A stretch of 64,000 nucleotides of DNA from DAOUKH01 sp965207995 (GCA_965207995.1 OZ242299.1:930001-994000); one strand, 5' to 3'. Shown: positions 16,934-26,703, counted from the stretch's first letter. The notes: a model not told the origin generated them from the letters alone. Numbers and translations are program-made.

Positions 16934-18001
16934 CTAGGCACGGTCCGCGATGAGCCAGTAGGCGTTGGGCATGCCTTCGGAGACCTCGGGCTTGCCGAAG
17001 CCGGCGTCGGCGAGCATGCGCTCGTAGTCTTCGCGGGGGCGGCACTCGCCGCCGGCCGTGCCCATCAGCAGCCCGAGCGAGTACGCCGTCGCGAACCAGC
17101 CGCGGCCGTCCATCAGCGGGTCGTCGAGGAGGAAGGCATGGACGGCGACCCGCCCGTCGCCCGCGAGCACGCCGCGCACCCGCCGCAGCAGCTCCGTCGC
17201 CCGCTCCATGGAAAACAGGTCGAGCACCATGCTGACGATAGCGAGGTCGTAGGGGCCACCGAGGTCGATCTCGAAGGCGTCGCCGGGGAGGTAGACCACG
17301 CGGTCCGCGACGTCGAGGCGATCCGCCTCCTTCTTTGCCTCCTCCAGCACCGCCGCGCCGTCGTTGGCCCACACCTTGGCCCCGGGGTGGGCGCGCGCCA
17401 TATAGAACCCGTAGGAGCCGCCGCCGCACCCCGCATCGAGAACGTGAAGCCGCTCCCGGTCGCGGGCCCACTCGCCGATGACGCCGAGGAGCGACTTGGC
17501 CGCGGGGCCGGCGAAGAGCAGGCTCGCCCCGGCCTGGAGAACCCACTCGTCAGTGTCCGGGTTGTCTTCGAGGTCGCCGTCGATGGGACCGCCGGCGCGA
17601 ATCCCGTCGGCGAGCCGTCCCAGGCGCTCCCACAGCCGGTCGCCGGCGAAGATGCGCCGTACCCCGCCGACGTAGCCCGGCCGGCCGCTCACGAGGTGGG
17701 CCTGCGTCGACGGCGTCAGCCGGTACCTTCCATCCTCGACAGTCAGCGTCTGAATAGCAACGAGGGCTTCAAGGAGAAGCCGGGTGGCGCGCGGGTCGGT
17801 GCCCGCGGCGGCGGCGATGGTCCCGGCGTCGGCGGGGCCTTTGGCCATGTGGTCGAAGATGCGCAGCTCGAGTCCGGCGCGCAAGACGGCGGTCCGCATG
17901 AAGCCGAGCGACATGGCGACGTAGTGTTCGGCGCGCTGCGGCTTGGCAAAGAGCTCGCGTTGGAGCGCGGCGTCGTTCGCGTCTCTTTCAGGCGGAGGCA
18001 T
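16934..18001 (-). CDS. SAM-dependent O-methyltransferase (family 2)
   Basis: The 355-residue product has the two-part architecture of class II O-methyltransferases: an N-terminal winged-helix dimerisation domain (residues about 20-110, with ELRIFDHMAKGPADAG) and a C-terminal SAM domain with HVLDAGCGGGSYG near residue 190 and YLPGDAFEIDLGGPYDL. These enzymes methylate small hydroxylated or amino compounds; the substrate cannot be told. ATG 18001 is chosen because the upstream frame has no domain and low-complexity composition. Confidence 0.88.
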   Translation of the reverse strand: MPPPERDANDAALQRELFAKPQRAEHYVAMSLGFMRTAVLRAGLELRIFDHMAKGPADAGTIAAAAGTDPRATRLLLEALVAIQTLTVEDGRYRLTPSTQAHLVSGRPGYVGGVRRIFAGDRLWERLGRLADGIRAGGPIDGDLEDNPDTDEWVLQAGASLLFAGPAAKSLLGVIGEWARDRERLHVLDAGCGGGSYGFYMARAHPGAKVWANDGAAVLEEAKKEADRLDVADRVVYLPGDAFEIDLGGPYDLAIVSMVLDLFSMERATELLRRVRGVLAGDGRVAVHAFLLDDPLMDGRGWFATAYSLGLLMGTAGGECRPREDYERMLADAGFGKPEVSEGMPNAYWLIADRA

Positions 18002-18168
18002 GGCGTCCAGCCTATGAGCGCGCCCCGCGTTCCGCAAGGGCTGCCCACCCCTCCGCCCGTTTGAACCGCCGGAGGCGATTGGGTAGACTGAAGGGCGGCG
18101 CCGCAACAGAAGCGCCGAACGCTCCGCGACGCCGGCAGGGCGGCCCGCGCGGCGTTGGAGGTGGCCCC

Positions 18169-19827
18169 ATGACCACGAGACGGAAGGCCGAGGCCGATTG
18201 GCGCGAAAAGACCTACGACCCGGCGGTGAAGCGCTTCGGGGAGCGTAAGGAGTTCGCGAGCACGTCGGGCTATCCCATCGAGCCGGTCTACGGCCCCGAC
18301 GGCGAGGCCAACGGCAGCTACGACGATGACGTTGGCTACCCCGGCCAGTACCCCTACACGCGCGGCGTCCAGCCGACGATGTACCGCGGCCGGCTCTGGA
18401 CCATGCGCCAGTACGCCGGCTTCGCATCGGCCGAGGAGTCGAACCGGCGCTACCGCTACCTGCTGGAACAGGGCCAGACGGGCCTGAGCGTCGCCTTCGA
18501 CCTGCCCACGCAGACCGGCTACGACTCCGACGCCGAGATGGCGCGCGGCGAGGTGGGCAAGGTCGGCGTCCCCATCTGCAGTCTGGCCGACATGGAAACC
18601 CTGTTCGACGAGATCCCGCTGGACAAGGTCACCACGTCGATGACGATCAACGCCACGGCACCGATCCTGCTCGCGCTCTACATCGCCGTGGCGAAGAAGC
18701 AGGGCGTGCCCGCCGAGAAGCTCGGCGGCACGGTCCAGAACGACATCCTGAAGGAGTACATCGCGCGGGGCACCTACATCTTCCCGCCCAAGCCGTCGCT
18801 GCGGCTGATCACCGACGTCTTCAAGTACTGCTCGGAGAGCGTGCCGCAGTGGAACACGATCAGCATCAGCGGCTACCACATGAGCGAGGCCGGCGCGACC
18901 GCGGCCCAGGAGCTCGCCTTCACCATCGCCAACGGCATCGCCTACGTCGACGCGGCCCTGGAATCGGGCCTCGACATCGACGCCTTCGCGCCGCGGCTCT
19001 CCTTCTTCTTCGTAGCGCAGAAGAACTTCTTCGAGGAGGTCGCTAAGTACCGCGCCGCCCGCCGGCTCTGGGCGCGGCTGATGAAGGAGCGATACGGGGC
19101 GAAGAACCCGCGCTCGTGGCCGCTGCGCTTCCATACGCAGACCGCCGGGGTCAGCCTGACCGCGCAGCAGGTCGAGAACAACGTCGTGCGCACCACGGTG
19201 CAGGCGCTCGCCGCCGTGCTCGGCGGCACGCAGTCGCTGCATACGAACTCGATGGACGAGGCGCTGGCCCTGCCCACCGATAAAGCGGTCACCATCGCCC
19301 TGCGCACGCAGCAGATCCTCGCCGAGGAGTGCGGCGTCGCCGACACCGTCGACCCGCTGGCGGGCTCGTACTACGTCGAGCACCTCACCGACACCGTCGA
19401 AGAGAAGGCCAACGAATACCTGCAGGCCATCGAGGACATGGGCGGGGCGCTCGCCGCCATCGACCGCGGCTACATACAGCGCGAGATCCAGGAATCGGCC
19501 TATCAGCACCAGAAGAGCATCGAGGCCGGGGACACCGTCATCGTCGGCGTGAACCGCTACGTCACCGAAGACAAGGACACCCGCGACATCCTGCGCATCG
19601 ACCAGGAAGCGGCGGAGCGGCAGCTCGCCCGGCTCAACCAGGTGCGGTCACAGCGCGACCCCGCTGCCGCCGAGGCCGCACTTCAGAAGGTGCGCGCGAT
19701 GGCCCGGGGTTCGGACAACGCCATGCCGGTGCTCGTCGAGGCCGTCGAGAACTACGTGACGCTTGGCGAGATCTGCGACGCCCTCCGCGAAGAGTGGGGC
19801 GTCTACCGGGAGGCGATCGTCTTCTAG
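18169..19827 (+). CDS. Methylmalonyl-CoA mutase, large (substrate-binding) subunit
   Basis: The 552-residue product is the catalytic TIM-barrel part of the mutase that interconverts methylmalonyl-CoA and succinyl-CoA. Typical segments are YPYTRGVQPTMYRGRLWTMR, GLSVAFDLPTQ, SISGYHMSEAGATAAQELAF and RFHTQTAGVSLTAQQ. It lacks the C-terminal B12 domain; a separate B12-binding subunit and the epimerase lie at 51831-52697. Start at ATG 18169 with GGAGG 8 nt upstream. It is followed by a VOC protein and an acyl-CoA dehydrogenase on the same strand, consistent with propionate or branched-chain acyl-CoA breakdown. Confidence 0.95.
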   Translation: MTTRRKAEADWREKTYDPAVKRFGERKEFASTSGYPIEPVYGPDGEANGSYDDDVGYPGQYPYTRGVQPTMYRGRLWTMRQYAGFASAEESNRRYRYLLEQGQTGLSVAFDLPTQTGYDSDAEMARGEVGKVGVPICSLADMETLFDEIPLDKVTTSMTINATAPILLALYIAVAKKQGVPAEKLGGTVQNDILKEYIARGTYIFPPKPSLRLITDVFKYCSESVPQWNTISISGYHMSEAGATAAQELAFTIANGIAYVDAALESGLDIDAFAPRLSFFFVAQKNFFEEVAKYRAARRLWARLMKERYGAKNPRSWPLRFHTQTAGVSLTAQQVENNVVRTTVQALAAVLGGTQSLHTNSMDEALALPTDKAVTIALRTQQILAEECGVADTVDPLAGSYYVEHLTDTVEEKANEYLQAIEDMGGALAAIDRGYIQREIQESAYQHQKSIEAGDTVIVGVNRYVTEDKDTRDILRIDQEAAERQLARLNQVRSQRDPAAAEAALQKVRAMARGSDNAMPVLVEAVENYVTLGEICDALREEWGVYREAIVF

Positions 19828-19850
19828 CCGCGCCGGAGGAGGAGGCCGCC

Positions 19851-20330
19851 ATGCCGAAGCTGTCGTCCCTGGGCCATGTCGGTCTCTACGTCCGCGACCT
19901 GCCCCGCATGCGCGACTTCTACACCCGCGTGCTCGGCCTCGAAGTGACCGACGAGAGCGCCGAGCGGCGCATGGTCTTCCTCTCCTCGCGGCCCACCGAG
20001 GAGCACCACGAGGTGCTGCTGATCGAGCGCCGGGACGATGTGGAGGCGCCGGGGCCGTCCCTCCTCCAGCAAGTCGCCTTCCACGTCGAGAGCCTCGACG
20101 AGCTGCGCCGCTTCAAGCGGACGTTCGAGGACGAGGGCGTCGAGATCACCCAGACGGTCACCCACGGGAACACGGCGAGCATCTATTTCAAGGACCCCGA
20201 GGGCAACGTCCTCGAAGCCTACTACACCGTCGCCCCGACCTGGCCCCAGCCCCTCTCCGTCCCCATCGACCTCGACGCAGACGACGCGTCGGTCCTCCGC
20301 CAGATCGAGGAGGCCAAGCGAGCCGGTTAA
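19851..20330 (+). CDS. VOC-family (glyoxalase/dioxygenase fold) protein
   Basis: The 159-residue product is a single VOC module pair. It has GHVGLYVRDLPRMRDFYTRVLGL at the N-terminus (His metal ligand), QVAFHVESLDEL in the middle (second His) and DPEGNVLEAYY near the end (Glu ligand). This is the usual H-H-E metal set of extradiol-dioxygenase-like and glyoxalase-like enzymes. It lies 23 nt after the mutase gene, with a strong GGAGGAGG site, so it is co-transcribed. Its substrate is unknown. Confidence 0.85.
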   Translation: MPKLSSLGHVGLYVRDLPRMRDFYTRVLGLEVTDESAERRMVFLSSRPTEEHHEVLLIERRDDVEAPGPSLLQQVAFHVESLDELRRFKRTFEDEGVEITQTVTHGNTASIYFKDPEGNVLEAYYTVAPTWPQPLSVPIDLDADDASVLRQIEEAKRAG

Positions 20331-20346
20331 CGCCAGCAGGAGCACC

Positions 20347-21498
20347 ATGCAGTTCACCTACTCCGAGTCCGACCAGCTTCTCCGCCGCGCCATCCGCGAC
20401 TTCTCGGTGCGCGAGCTCGAGCCCGGGGCGCTGGAGCGCGACGCGGCGGAGTCGTTCGACGCCGCGCTCTACCGCAAGGTCGGCGACCTCGGGCTCGCCG
20501 GCCTCGGCATCGACCCCGAGCGCGACGGTGGGGGCGGCGGCCTGCTACAGACCGCGATTGCCGTCGAGGAGTTGGCCCGCTTCGATCCGAGCATGAGCCT
20601 GACCCTGCTCGCCAGCCTCTCGCTCGCCACCATCGGCATCGAACGGTTCGGCACCGACGCCCAGAAGGAGAAGTACGTCCCGCCGCTGGCGCGGGGCGAG
20701 GCCATCGGCGCCTTCTGTCTCACCGAGCCCAACGCCGGCAGCGACGCCGCCGGCGGCAGCACCCACGCCGCGGCCAAGGGCGGCGGGTTCGTCCTCAACG
20801 GCGCCAAGACCTACATCACCAATGGCGACGTGGCCGATACGCTCCTCGTCTTCGCCACGGCGCAGCCCGGAACGCGGGCCAAGGGCGTGGCCAGCCTGAT
20901 CGTCGAGGCGGGCACGCCGGGCCTCGAAGTCCGGAAGCAGCACGGCAAGCTGGGGATGCGGGCCTCCACGACCTCGGATGTCTACTTCGACGACGTCTTC
21001 ATTCCCGGCGAGAACCTCGTGGCGCACGCGGGCGACGGCTTCAAGGTCGCCATGCAGATCCTCGACGCGAGCCGGCCCATCATCGGAGCGCAGGCCGTGG
21101 GCATCGCCCAGGGCGCCTTCGACCTCGCTATGAAGCACGTGAACCAGCGGGAGCAGTTCGGCCAGACCATCGCCGGTTTCCAGGGCGTGCAGTGGATGCT
21201 CGCCGACATGGCGACACAGATCGAAGCCGCGCGCCTGCTGACCTACCAGGCCGCCTCACTCCATGACGACGGCCTGCCCTTCAGCAAACAGGCGTCGATG
21301 GCCAAGCTCTTCGCCAGTGAGACCGGCACCAAGGTCGCCGACATGGCGCTCCAGCTCCACGGCGGCATCGGCTACTTCAAGGAGAGCCCCGTCGAACGCT
21401 ACTACCGCGACGCCAAGGTCACCGAGATCTACGAAGGCACGTCGCAGATCCAGCGCCTCGTTATCTCACGCCACGTCCTCGCCGAAGCGGGCCGCTAG
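20347..21498 (+). CDS. Acyl-CoA dehydrogenase
   Basis: The 383-residue product is a full-length acyl-CoA dehydrogenase. It shows FCLTEPNAGSDAAG and TYITNGDVADTLLVFA in the beta domain, QREQFGQTIAGFQGVQWMLADM, and the C-terminal YEGTSQIQR, which carries the catalytic Glu. It would feed the mutase pathway or fatty-acyl beta-oxidation. The ATG at 20347 has AGGAG close upstream and starts 16 nt after the VOC stop. Confidence 0.94.
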   Translation: MQFTYSESDQLLRRAIRDFSVRELEPGALERDAAESFDAALYRKVGDLGLAGLGIDPERDGGGGGLLQTAIAVEELARFDPSMSLTLLASLSLATIGIERFGTDAQKEKYVPPLARGEAIGAFCLTEPNAGSDAAGGSTHAAAKGGGFVLNGAKTYITNGDVADTLLVFATAQPGTRAKGVASLIVEAGTPGLEVRKQHGKLGMRASTTSDVYFDDVFIPGENLVAHAGDGFKVAMQILDASRPIIGAQAVGIAQGAFDLAMKHVNQREQFGQTIAGFQGVQWMLADMATQIEAARLLTYQAASLHDDGLPFSKQASMAKLFASETGTKVADMALQLHGGIGYFKESPVERYYRDAKVTEIYEGTSQIQRLVISRHVLAEAGR

Positions 21499-21499
21499 C

Positions 21500-21655
21500 T
21501 GTAGGGGCAACCCCAGAGGGGCAGCGCCTTAAACTTATCCCCCTCTGGGGGAGATTAGAAGGAGGGCACGCGCCGCCAGGCGCGTCGGAGGGGCTCCGGG
21601 AGGTCTTGCCTCTTCTCCCCCCGGGAGAAGATTGACATGAGGGGCCCCCTTACAG
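21500..21655 (+). repeat. Composite repeat R3-R1-R2
   Basis: Directly after the acyl-CoA dehydrogenase stop lie a partial R3 (CTGTAGGGGCAACCCC), an R1 copy (about 21527-21595) and an R2 copy (about 21598-21655), in that order. The same order is found at 42771, 47681 and 47888. It separates two convergent genes. Confidence 0.75.
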
Positions 21656-21691
21656 GCGCCACGATTGACGAGAGTTCGCCCCTCGCTCTCC

Positions 21692-22792
21692 CTACAGCCC
21701 GTACAGCCCCCGCGCGTTCGACGAGACGAGCATCTCGACCTCGTCGTCGGGCACGCCCTCGAAGTCCTTCTGGATGGCCTCCATCGAATGCGGCCACGTG
21801 CTGTCGCTGTGCGGATAGTCGTTTGACCACATGATGTTGCCGATCCCGATGGTGTGGCGCTCGCGCACGCCGACCGGGTCCTCAATGAAGGTGCCGTAGA
21901 CCTGGCGGCGAAAGTAGCTGCTGGGCATGTCGCCGATATCGAGGTTCTGCCAGTGGCGGTGCCGCTCGTAGACGTTGTCCATCCAGGGCACCATGAAGGC
22001 CATCCAGCCGACGCCGCTCTCGACGGAGACGATCTTCAGCTTGGGGTGGCGGCGCAGCGCGCCGGAGTAGATGAGCGAGGTGATCGGCTCGGCCATCATC
22101 GCCTTGTTGCAGACGATGGAGGCGAAGAGGTTCTGGTTGAGGCCCGGCGTCAGCGGGTGCGCCCCGAGGTGCATGTGCGCCGGCATGTCGAGGTCAACCA
22201 GGGCATTCCACAGGGAGTCCCACCATGGGTGGGTGTAGTTCTTGTCGGCGGGCGCCGACCACGGCCCCTCGATGTTGGGGATCGCGGGGATGAGGACGCC
22301 CTTCAGCCCCTTGTCGCGGGCCCGTTTCGCCTCGGCCGCGGCCAGCTCGGCGTCCCACGTTGGAATCTCGGCGATGCCGATGAGACGGTCGGGGGACACG
22401 GCGCAGAAGTCGGCGAGCCAGTCGTTGTAGGCCCGCATCAGAGCGAAGCGGAGCGGCCGGTCGGCCGTCTTGAACGTGAGGACGCCACCGAAGAGGACCT
22501 CGGCGTCGACGTTGTCGACGTCCTGGTCGACGATGCGCGCCGCCGCGTCAAAGCCGCCGCGCCGCCCGTCCTCAAAGCTCTTCGAATCGGACTCGTAGTC
22601 CTCGTACTTGCGGCCCGCGACGGTGGAGATCAGCGAGTGCTTGGTCTCCTCACCTTCGAAGATCATCACTTCATATTCGCCCCGGATCTCGGTGCGGGGA
22701 GCCTTCTCGCGGAACTCGGGGTCGGTGTACTCCTGCCACATCGAGGGGAGAGGATTCACGTGCGAGTCCGCGGAAATGATCTTGTACGCCAT
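21692..22792 (-). CDS. Amidohydrolase-2 family protein
   Basis: The 366-residue product belongs to the amidohydrolase-2 (ACMSD-like) metal-dependent hydrolase/decarboxylase group. The N-terminal SADSHVNP replaces the HxH motif with D-S-H, as is common here. Later landmarks are AHMHLGAHPL, LKIVSVESGVGW and IMWSNDYPHSDSTWP (metal Asp). It is a distant paralogue of the pair at 26704 and 32203. It may act on an aromatic or muconate-type acid; the reaction is not determined. Confidence 0.88.
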   Translation of the reverse strand: MAYKIISADSHVNPLPSMWQEYTDPEFREKAPRTEIRGEYEVMIFEGEETKHSLISTVAGRKYEDYESDSKSFEDGRRGGFDAAARIVDQDVDNVDAEVLFGGVLTFKTADRPLRFALMRAYNDWLADFCAVSPDRLIGIAEIPTWDAELAAAEAKRARDKGLKGVLIPAIPNIEGPWSAPADKNYTHPWWDSLWNALVDLDMPAHMHLGAHPLTPGLNQNLFASIVCNKAMMAEPITSLIYSGALRRHPKLKIVSVESGVGWMAFMVPWMDNVYERHRHWQNLDIGDMPSSYFRRQVYGTFIEDPVGVRERHTIGIGNIMWSNDYPHSDSTWPHSMEAIQKDFEGVPDDEVEMLVSSNARGLYGL

Positions 22793-22880
22793 GCCGGTTG
22801 CCGCCTTTCGTTCGTCTTGCCCGCCGGGCCCTGGGCCGCGGCGCCCAAAAGCCTACCACGGCGCGGCCTCCTTTTGTTGT

Positions 22881-24032
22881 CTAGACCGCGTCGTAAAGCG
22901 CCTGGAGAATCCGGGCGCGGCGGGGGTCGTCGCCCAAGCCGGCGAGGTACTGGTTCGGCGTGTAGCCGAAGCCGATGCGGGCGTCGGGGTCGGCGAAACC
23001 AAGGGAGCCGCCGTAGCCCGCGTGCCCGAACGCACGAAGACTAGGGCCGAGGTTGGGCGGACGGTTGAGCTGGAAGCCCAGGCCGAACCGCATCTCTCCG
23101 CCCAGCGTCGCCTCGACGCCGTCGGAGCGCTCGACGGTGGCGCGGTCGATGGCCTCCTGGCTCAGGACGTGGACGTCGTCGAGCTCACCGCCCTGGGCCA
23201 GGGCCGCGTACATGCGCGCCGCGGCGCGGGCGGTGGTGTGACCGTTAGCGGCGGGAATCTCGGCGGCCCGCCACGCCCGCGTCCTCAGGCTCTGGAAGAT
23301 CCCCGGCGGGTTCCCTATCGCCTTGCCCTCGAGCGACTCGGGGTCGGGACGGACCACGTTCGGGTCCCGGGGCGGTGAGAGGACGTCGGCGACGCGCCCA
23401 TCGTGCTCGGGGCCGAAGCCGATGAGCCAATCGAGGCCCAGAGGATCGGCGATCTCTTCATGGAAATACGCCCCCAGGCTGCGCCCGTCGATGCGCCGCA
23501 CCAGTTCGCCGACGATCCAACCGAAGGTGAAGGCGTGGTAGCCGAACATCGTCCCCGGCTCCCACCAGGGCTCAGCGCGGGCCAGGGCCGACGTCATCGC
23601 CTCCCAGTCGAACAGGGCCTCGGCGGGCAGCGGCTCGCGCAGGGCGGCGAGCCCGGAGCGGTGGCTCAACACCGTGTGGACGGGGATCGAGCCCTTGCCG
23701 CCGGCGGCGAACTCGGGCCAGTAGCGGGCCACCGGCGCGTCGAAGTCGAGCTTCCCCTCGTCGGCGAGGCGGTGGGCGCAGAGCGACGCCGCCCCCTTCG
23801 TCGTGGACATCACGCAGACGATCGTGTCGCGCCCCCACGGCCGCGTCCGCTGCTTATCAGCGTAGCCGCCCCACAGGTCGACGACGGGCTCGCCTTCCAG
23901 GTAGACCGCCAGGGCCGCGCCGCACTCGGCGGGCACGCCCTCCTCGTACTGCTCGAAATTGGCCGTGAAGGCGTCGGCGACCGCGAGAAAGCGCGCGTCG
24001 ACGTGGCCGTGGACCGGGACGTTCTCGGCCAT
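22881..24032 (-). CDS. Class C beta-lactamase-fold serine hydrolase
   Basis: The 383-residue product is a penicillin-binding-protein-like esterase/beta-lactamase-related protein. The nucleophile motif S-T-T-K is in VCVMSTTKGAA (about residue 75). The tyrosine motif GYHAFTFGW is near residue 160, and GHAGYGGS near 340 supplies the third element. There is no signal peptide, so it is probably a cytoplasmic esterase. ATG 24032 starts 5 nt after the SnoaL-like gene; no clear ribosome site is visible, suggesting coupling. Confidence 0.87.
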   Translation of the reverse strand: MAENVPVHGHVDARFLAVADAFTANFEQYEEGVPAECGAALAVYLEGEPVVDLWGGYADKQRTRPWGRDTIVCVMSTTKGAASLCAHRLADEGKLDFDAPVARYWPEFAAGGKGSIPVHTVLSHRSGLAALREPLPAEALFDWEAMTSALARAEPWWEPGTMFGYHAFTFGWIVGELVRRIDGRSLGAYFHEEIADPLGLDWLIGFGPEHDGRVADVLSPPRDPNVVRPDPESLEGKAIGNPPGIFQSLRTRAWRAAEIPAANGHTTARAAARMYAALAQGGELDDVHVLSQEAIDRATVERSDGVEATLGGEMRFGLGFQLNRPPNLGPSLRAFGHAGYGGSLGFADPDARIGFGYTPNQYLAGLGDDPRRARILQALYDAV

Positions 24033-24037
24033 GTCGG

Positions 24038-24487
24038 TTAGGACGGCAGCCCGCCGGGCCTCGTGCCCGTGGTCCACGACGCATGCTCGATCCGCTCGGT
24101 GATGCGCCAGCCGGCGCCCGTGCGCTCAAGCTTGTCGTTGTAGTACCCGCCGACGAAGAAGACCTGCATCTCGCCCTCCTCGTCCTGCCAGCCCATGGGG
24201 TTGAAGAACATGGTGCGCGTCGTGGCGCGGTCGCCGTCGATCTCGAACTCCGTGTTGCTGACCAGGTGCTGGGTCATGACGAACATGGCCAGCACCTCGG
24301 AGAGCCACTGCTTCATCTCCGCGCGGTTGCCCCGCACGTCGGGCATCGAGGAGCTGTAGTCGATCAGGGCGTCCTCGGTGAAGACGTCGTCGAGCAGGTC
24401 GAACTGCTTCGAGTCGATGGCGGTGCAGTAGCGGGTGAGCAGCCCGCTGATTTCGACATGGTCGGCAACTCCTTGGGCGTCGAGCAT
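24038..24487 (-). CDS. SnoaL-like / nuclear transport factor 2 family protein
   Basis: The 149-residue product has the SnoaL-4 pattern: LLTRYCTAIDSKQFDLLDDVFTEDALIDY at the N-terminus, a central helix and a beta-rich C-terminal half ending in WRITERIEHASW. Members include polyketide cyclases, dehydratases and isomerases with a cone-shaped pocket. A GGGAGGG site precedes the ATG. The serine hydrolase follows at once on the same strand. Confidence 0.85.
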   Translation of the reverse strand: MLDAQGVADHVEISGLLTRYCTAIDSKQFDLLDDVFTEDALIDYSSSMPDVRGNRAEMKQWLSEVLAMFVMTQHLVSNTEFEIDGDRATTRTMFFNPMGWQDEEGEMQVFFVGGYYNDKLERTGAGWRITERIEHASWTTGTRPGGLPS

Positions 24488-24572
24488 GGCGTTCCCTCCC
24501 TAGGCACGTCCGCGCCACGGTACCCGCTTTTGCGCCCCGCGTCACCCCTCGACGCCGGCCCAAGCGCCTCTT

Positions 24573-24602
24573 CCTGTAGGGGCGACCCTTGTGGTCGCCC
24601 GC
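24573..24602 (+). repeat. Short hairpin repeat R3
   Basis: This is a copy of the third module, CTGTAGGGGCGACCC-TTGT-GGTCGCCC type, whose arms (GGGCGACC / GGTCGCCC) form a hairpin. It lies between two divergent genes, in a gap of about 200 bases with no other recognisable motif. Confidence 0.75.
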
Positions 24603-24695
24603 TCCCTTCCCTCGGCCTCTCCTCCGCTGGAGCGCCAAGAAGCCGCTCAGGGCGAGTCCCGGAGCTTTGCTGTACGCTGGGGCTGCGAACTTTCT

Positions 24696-25625
24696 ATGCG
24701 CACGGGACGACACATCTTATGGGGCGTGGGCCTGCCCCAGATTTTCGACTCCGGCACGGTGGACATGGCGCTTGTGGGCGAATTCGCCCGGCGTTCGGAA
24801 ACGCTTGGCTACGACAGCCTCTGGGTCGCCGACATGCACCTACGCCCCTATCCGGTGCTGGACCCTGTCGTGCTCTTGGCTTACGTTGCCGCCCTTACCG
24901 CGCGGGTCCGGTTGGGTACTTCGGTCCTGATCAGCCCTGTCTACAACCCCATTCTTCTTGCGAGGGAACTGGCGTCCCTCGACCAAATGAGCGGCGGTCG
25001 GCTCATCGTAGGCGTCGGCCTAGGCACAGCTGAACGGCTCTATCCTCGCTACGGAATATCGACCGCACGGGCCGTCGGCCGCTACCTCGAAGGGCTGCGG
25101 CTCATGCATGCCCTCTGGACGACGTCGCCCACGACGTTCCGGGGCCGCTACTGGAATACCGATCAGGTGCTGATGGAGCCGAAGCCCTTCCAGCAGCCCC
25201 GTCCCCCTCTCTGGTTCGGCGGCGGACACCCAAGCGCCTTGCGGCGTGCCGTCGGCCATGCGGACGGCTGGATGGGCGCCGGCATCTCGACTACCAAGGC
25301 CTTCGCCGGCAACGTCCGGTCGCTGCGCCGCTATTGCGAAGATGCCGGCCGCGACCCCGAGTCCTTCGTGATCGCCAAACGCATCTACGTCGGGTTGGAC
25401 CGCGACGAGACCCGCGCCAAGCGCCGCGCGGGCGAGTGGCTCGCCCGGGTCTACGAAGGGTTCTCCCTCGACGAAGAGGTCGTGGTTTCCGGTAGCGTCC
25501 AAGAGTGCGTGGACCGCGTCGCGGAGGTGGCCGGCCTACAGCCGGATATGCTGCTCCTGCATCCGGTCTTCGATGAGATCGATCAGATCGAAGCCTTGGC
25601 CCAAGACGTCATCCCTGCCATCTAG
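24696..25625 (+). CDS. LLM-class flavin-dependent oxidoreductase
   Basis: The 309-residue product has the luciferase-like monooxygenase TIM barrel: ARRSETLGYDSLWVADMH, LTARVRLGTSVLI, ASLDQMSGGRLIVGVGLG and PPLWFGGGHPSALRRA. These enzymes use FMNH2 or F420H2 to oxidise or desulfonate organic compounds. ATG 24696 is chosen because the family usually begins with a strand followed by the GLPQ-type segment (GVGLPQIFDSG). It is convergent with the next LLM gene. Confidence 0.9.
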   Translation: MRTGRHILWGVGLPQIFDSGTVDMALVGEFARRSETLGYDSLWVADMHLRPYPVLDPVVLLAYVAALTARVRLGTSVLISPVYNPILLARELASLDQMSGGRLIVGVGLGTAERLYPRYGISTARAVGRYLEGLRLMHALWTTSPTTFRGRYWNTDQVLMEPKPFQQPRPPLWFGGGHPSALRRAVGHADGWMGAGISTTKAFAGNVRSLRRYCEDAGRDPESFVIAKRIYVGLDRDETRAKRRAGEWLARVYEGFSLDEEVVVSGSVQECVDRVAEVAGLQPDMLLLHPVFDEIDQIEALAQDVIPAI

Positions 25626-25668
25626 CACGCACTCTTGGCCGAGCAGCCGTCGAGTCCGCCGCTCGCGT

Positions 25669-26667
25669 CTAGGCAAAGGCCGGCATCACATCCGTCGCGA
25701 AGCGCTCCAACATGGGTCTATCCCATGGGCGGGGCGTGAAGAAAACGACGTGATTGATTCCCGCGGACCGCAAGCGGTCGACACCGGCGGCGACCTGCTC
25801 AACGCCGCCCAAGAGGGCCGCCTCGCCCGCCACGATTTCATCGGGTTGGGCCGCCAGCTCCGCCGAGCAGCGTTGCGCGTTCTTGCGCGTGACGGCGGCA
25901 ATCCCCTCCGTCAGACGCGCTATCTCCGCCGCGTCGTCCGTCAGATGCAGCGGGACTACGACCGAGCGGCGAATGCTCGCGGGTTCCTTTCCCTGTTCGC
26001 GGCAAAGGGCGTCCAGTCTCTGCGCACGTTCCCGGACGTGCGAGACGGGGCCGAGCCCGTTCCACTCGTTGGCGTACAGAGCCGCCAAACGCAACGTTTC
26101 GTCGTTCGCGCCGCCAATGATGATCGGTGGCCAGGGCTGCTGGACCGGCTTGGGGAGGAATGGCGCGTCGGAAAGCTCGTGATAACCGCCTTGGACGGTG
26201 GTGCGCTCCCGGCCCCACAGCGACGTGATGATCTCCAGGCTGTTTTCCAGCCGGCGCAGCCGTTCCTGCAACGGAGGAAAGGGGAATCCGTAGATGTCGC
26301 ACTCCGCTCTACGCCAATTGGCGCCTATCCCCAGCTCCACTCGGCCGCCGCTGGCATGGTCTATGGTGCTGATCACTTTGGCGAGAATGACGGGGTGGCG
26401 GAAGAGGTTTCCGACGACCATCGTGCCTAGGCGCAAACTTCGCGTATGGGCGGCCAGCGCCGCGACCGCGGTGAGCGCGTCCAAGTGCTCGGAGGAGCTT
26501 GGGGTGATCGTGGTGGGGCCGGGACCCGGAGTCAGCAGGTGGTCCGACGCATAGAAGCCGTAGAAGCCCAACGCTTCCGCCGTGGTGGCCGCCTCCGCCA
26601 GCTGGTTCCAGGTCAGCCCCGCGATCCCAGCCAGGCTAAAGCGCATCTTCCCTGCTGAAGCATCCAT
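25669..26667 (-). CDS. LLM-class (probably F420-dependent) oxidoreductase
   Basis: The 332-residue product has the luciferase-like fold, with AEALGFYGFYASDHLLTPG, AHTRSLRLGTMVVGNLFRHPVILAKV, DHASGGRVELGIGANWRRAE and PPIIIGGANDETLRLAA. The HPVILAK/D-x-x-S-G-G-R pattern is usual for F420-using members. The ATG at 26667 has GAGG about 6 nt upstream; a GTG at 26679 is possible. The gene sits head-on with the previous LLM gene and leads the minus-strand catabolic island. Confidence 0.9.
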   Translation of the reverse strand: MDASAGKMRFSLAGIAGLTWNQLAEAATTAEALGFYGFYASDHLLTPGPGPTTITPSSSEHLDALTAVAALAAHTRSLRLGTMVVGNLFRHPVILAKVISTIDHASGGRVELGIGANWRRAECDIYGFPFPPLQERLRRLENSLEIITSLWGRERTTVQGGYHELSDAPFLPKPVQQPWPPIIIGGANDETLRLAALYANEWNGLGPVSHVRERAQRLDALCREQGKEPASIRRSVVVPLHLTDDAAEIARLTEGIAAVTRKNAQRCSAELAAQPDEIVAGEAALLGGVEQVAAGVDRLRSAGINHVVFFTPRPWDRPMLERFATDVMPAFA

Positions 26668-26703
26668 GCAGCGCCTCACCTATCGGAATCTTTCAAGCGC
26701 GTC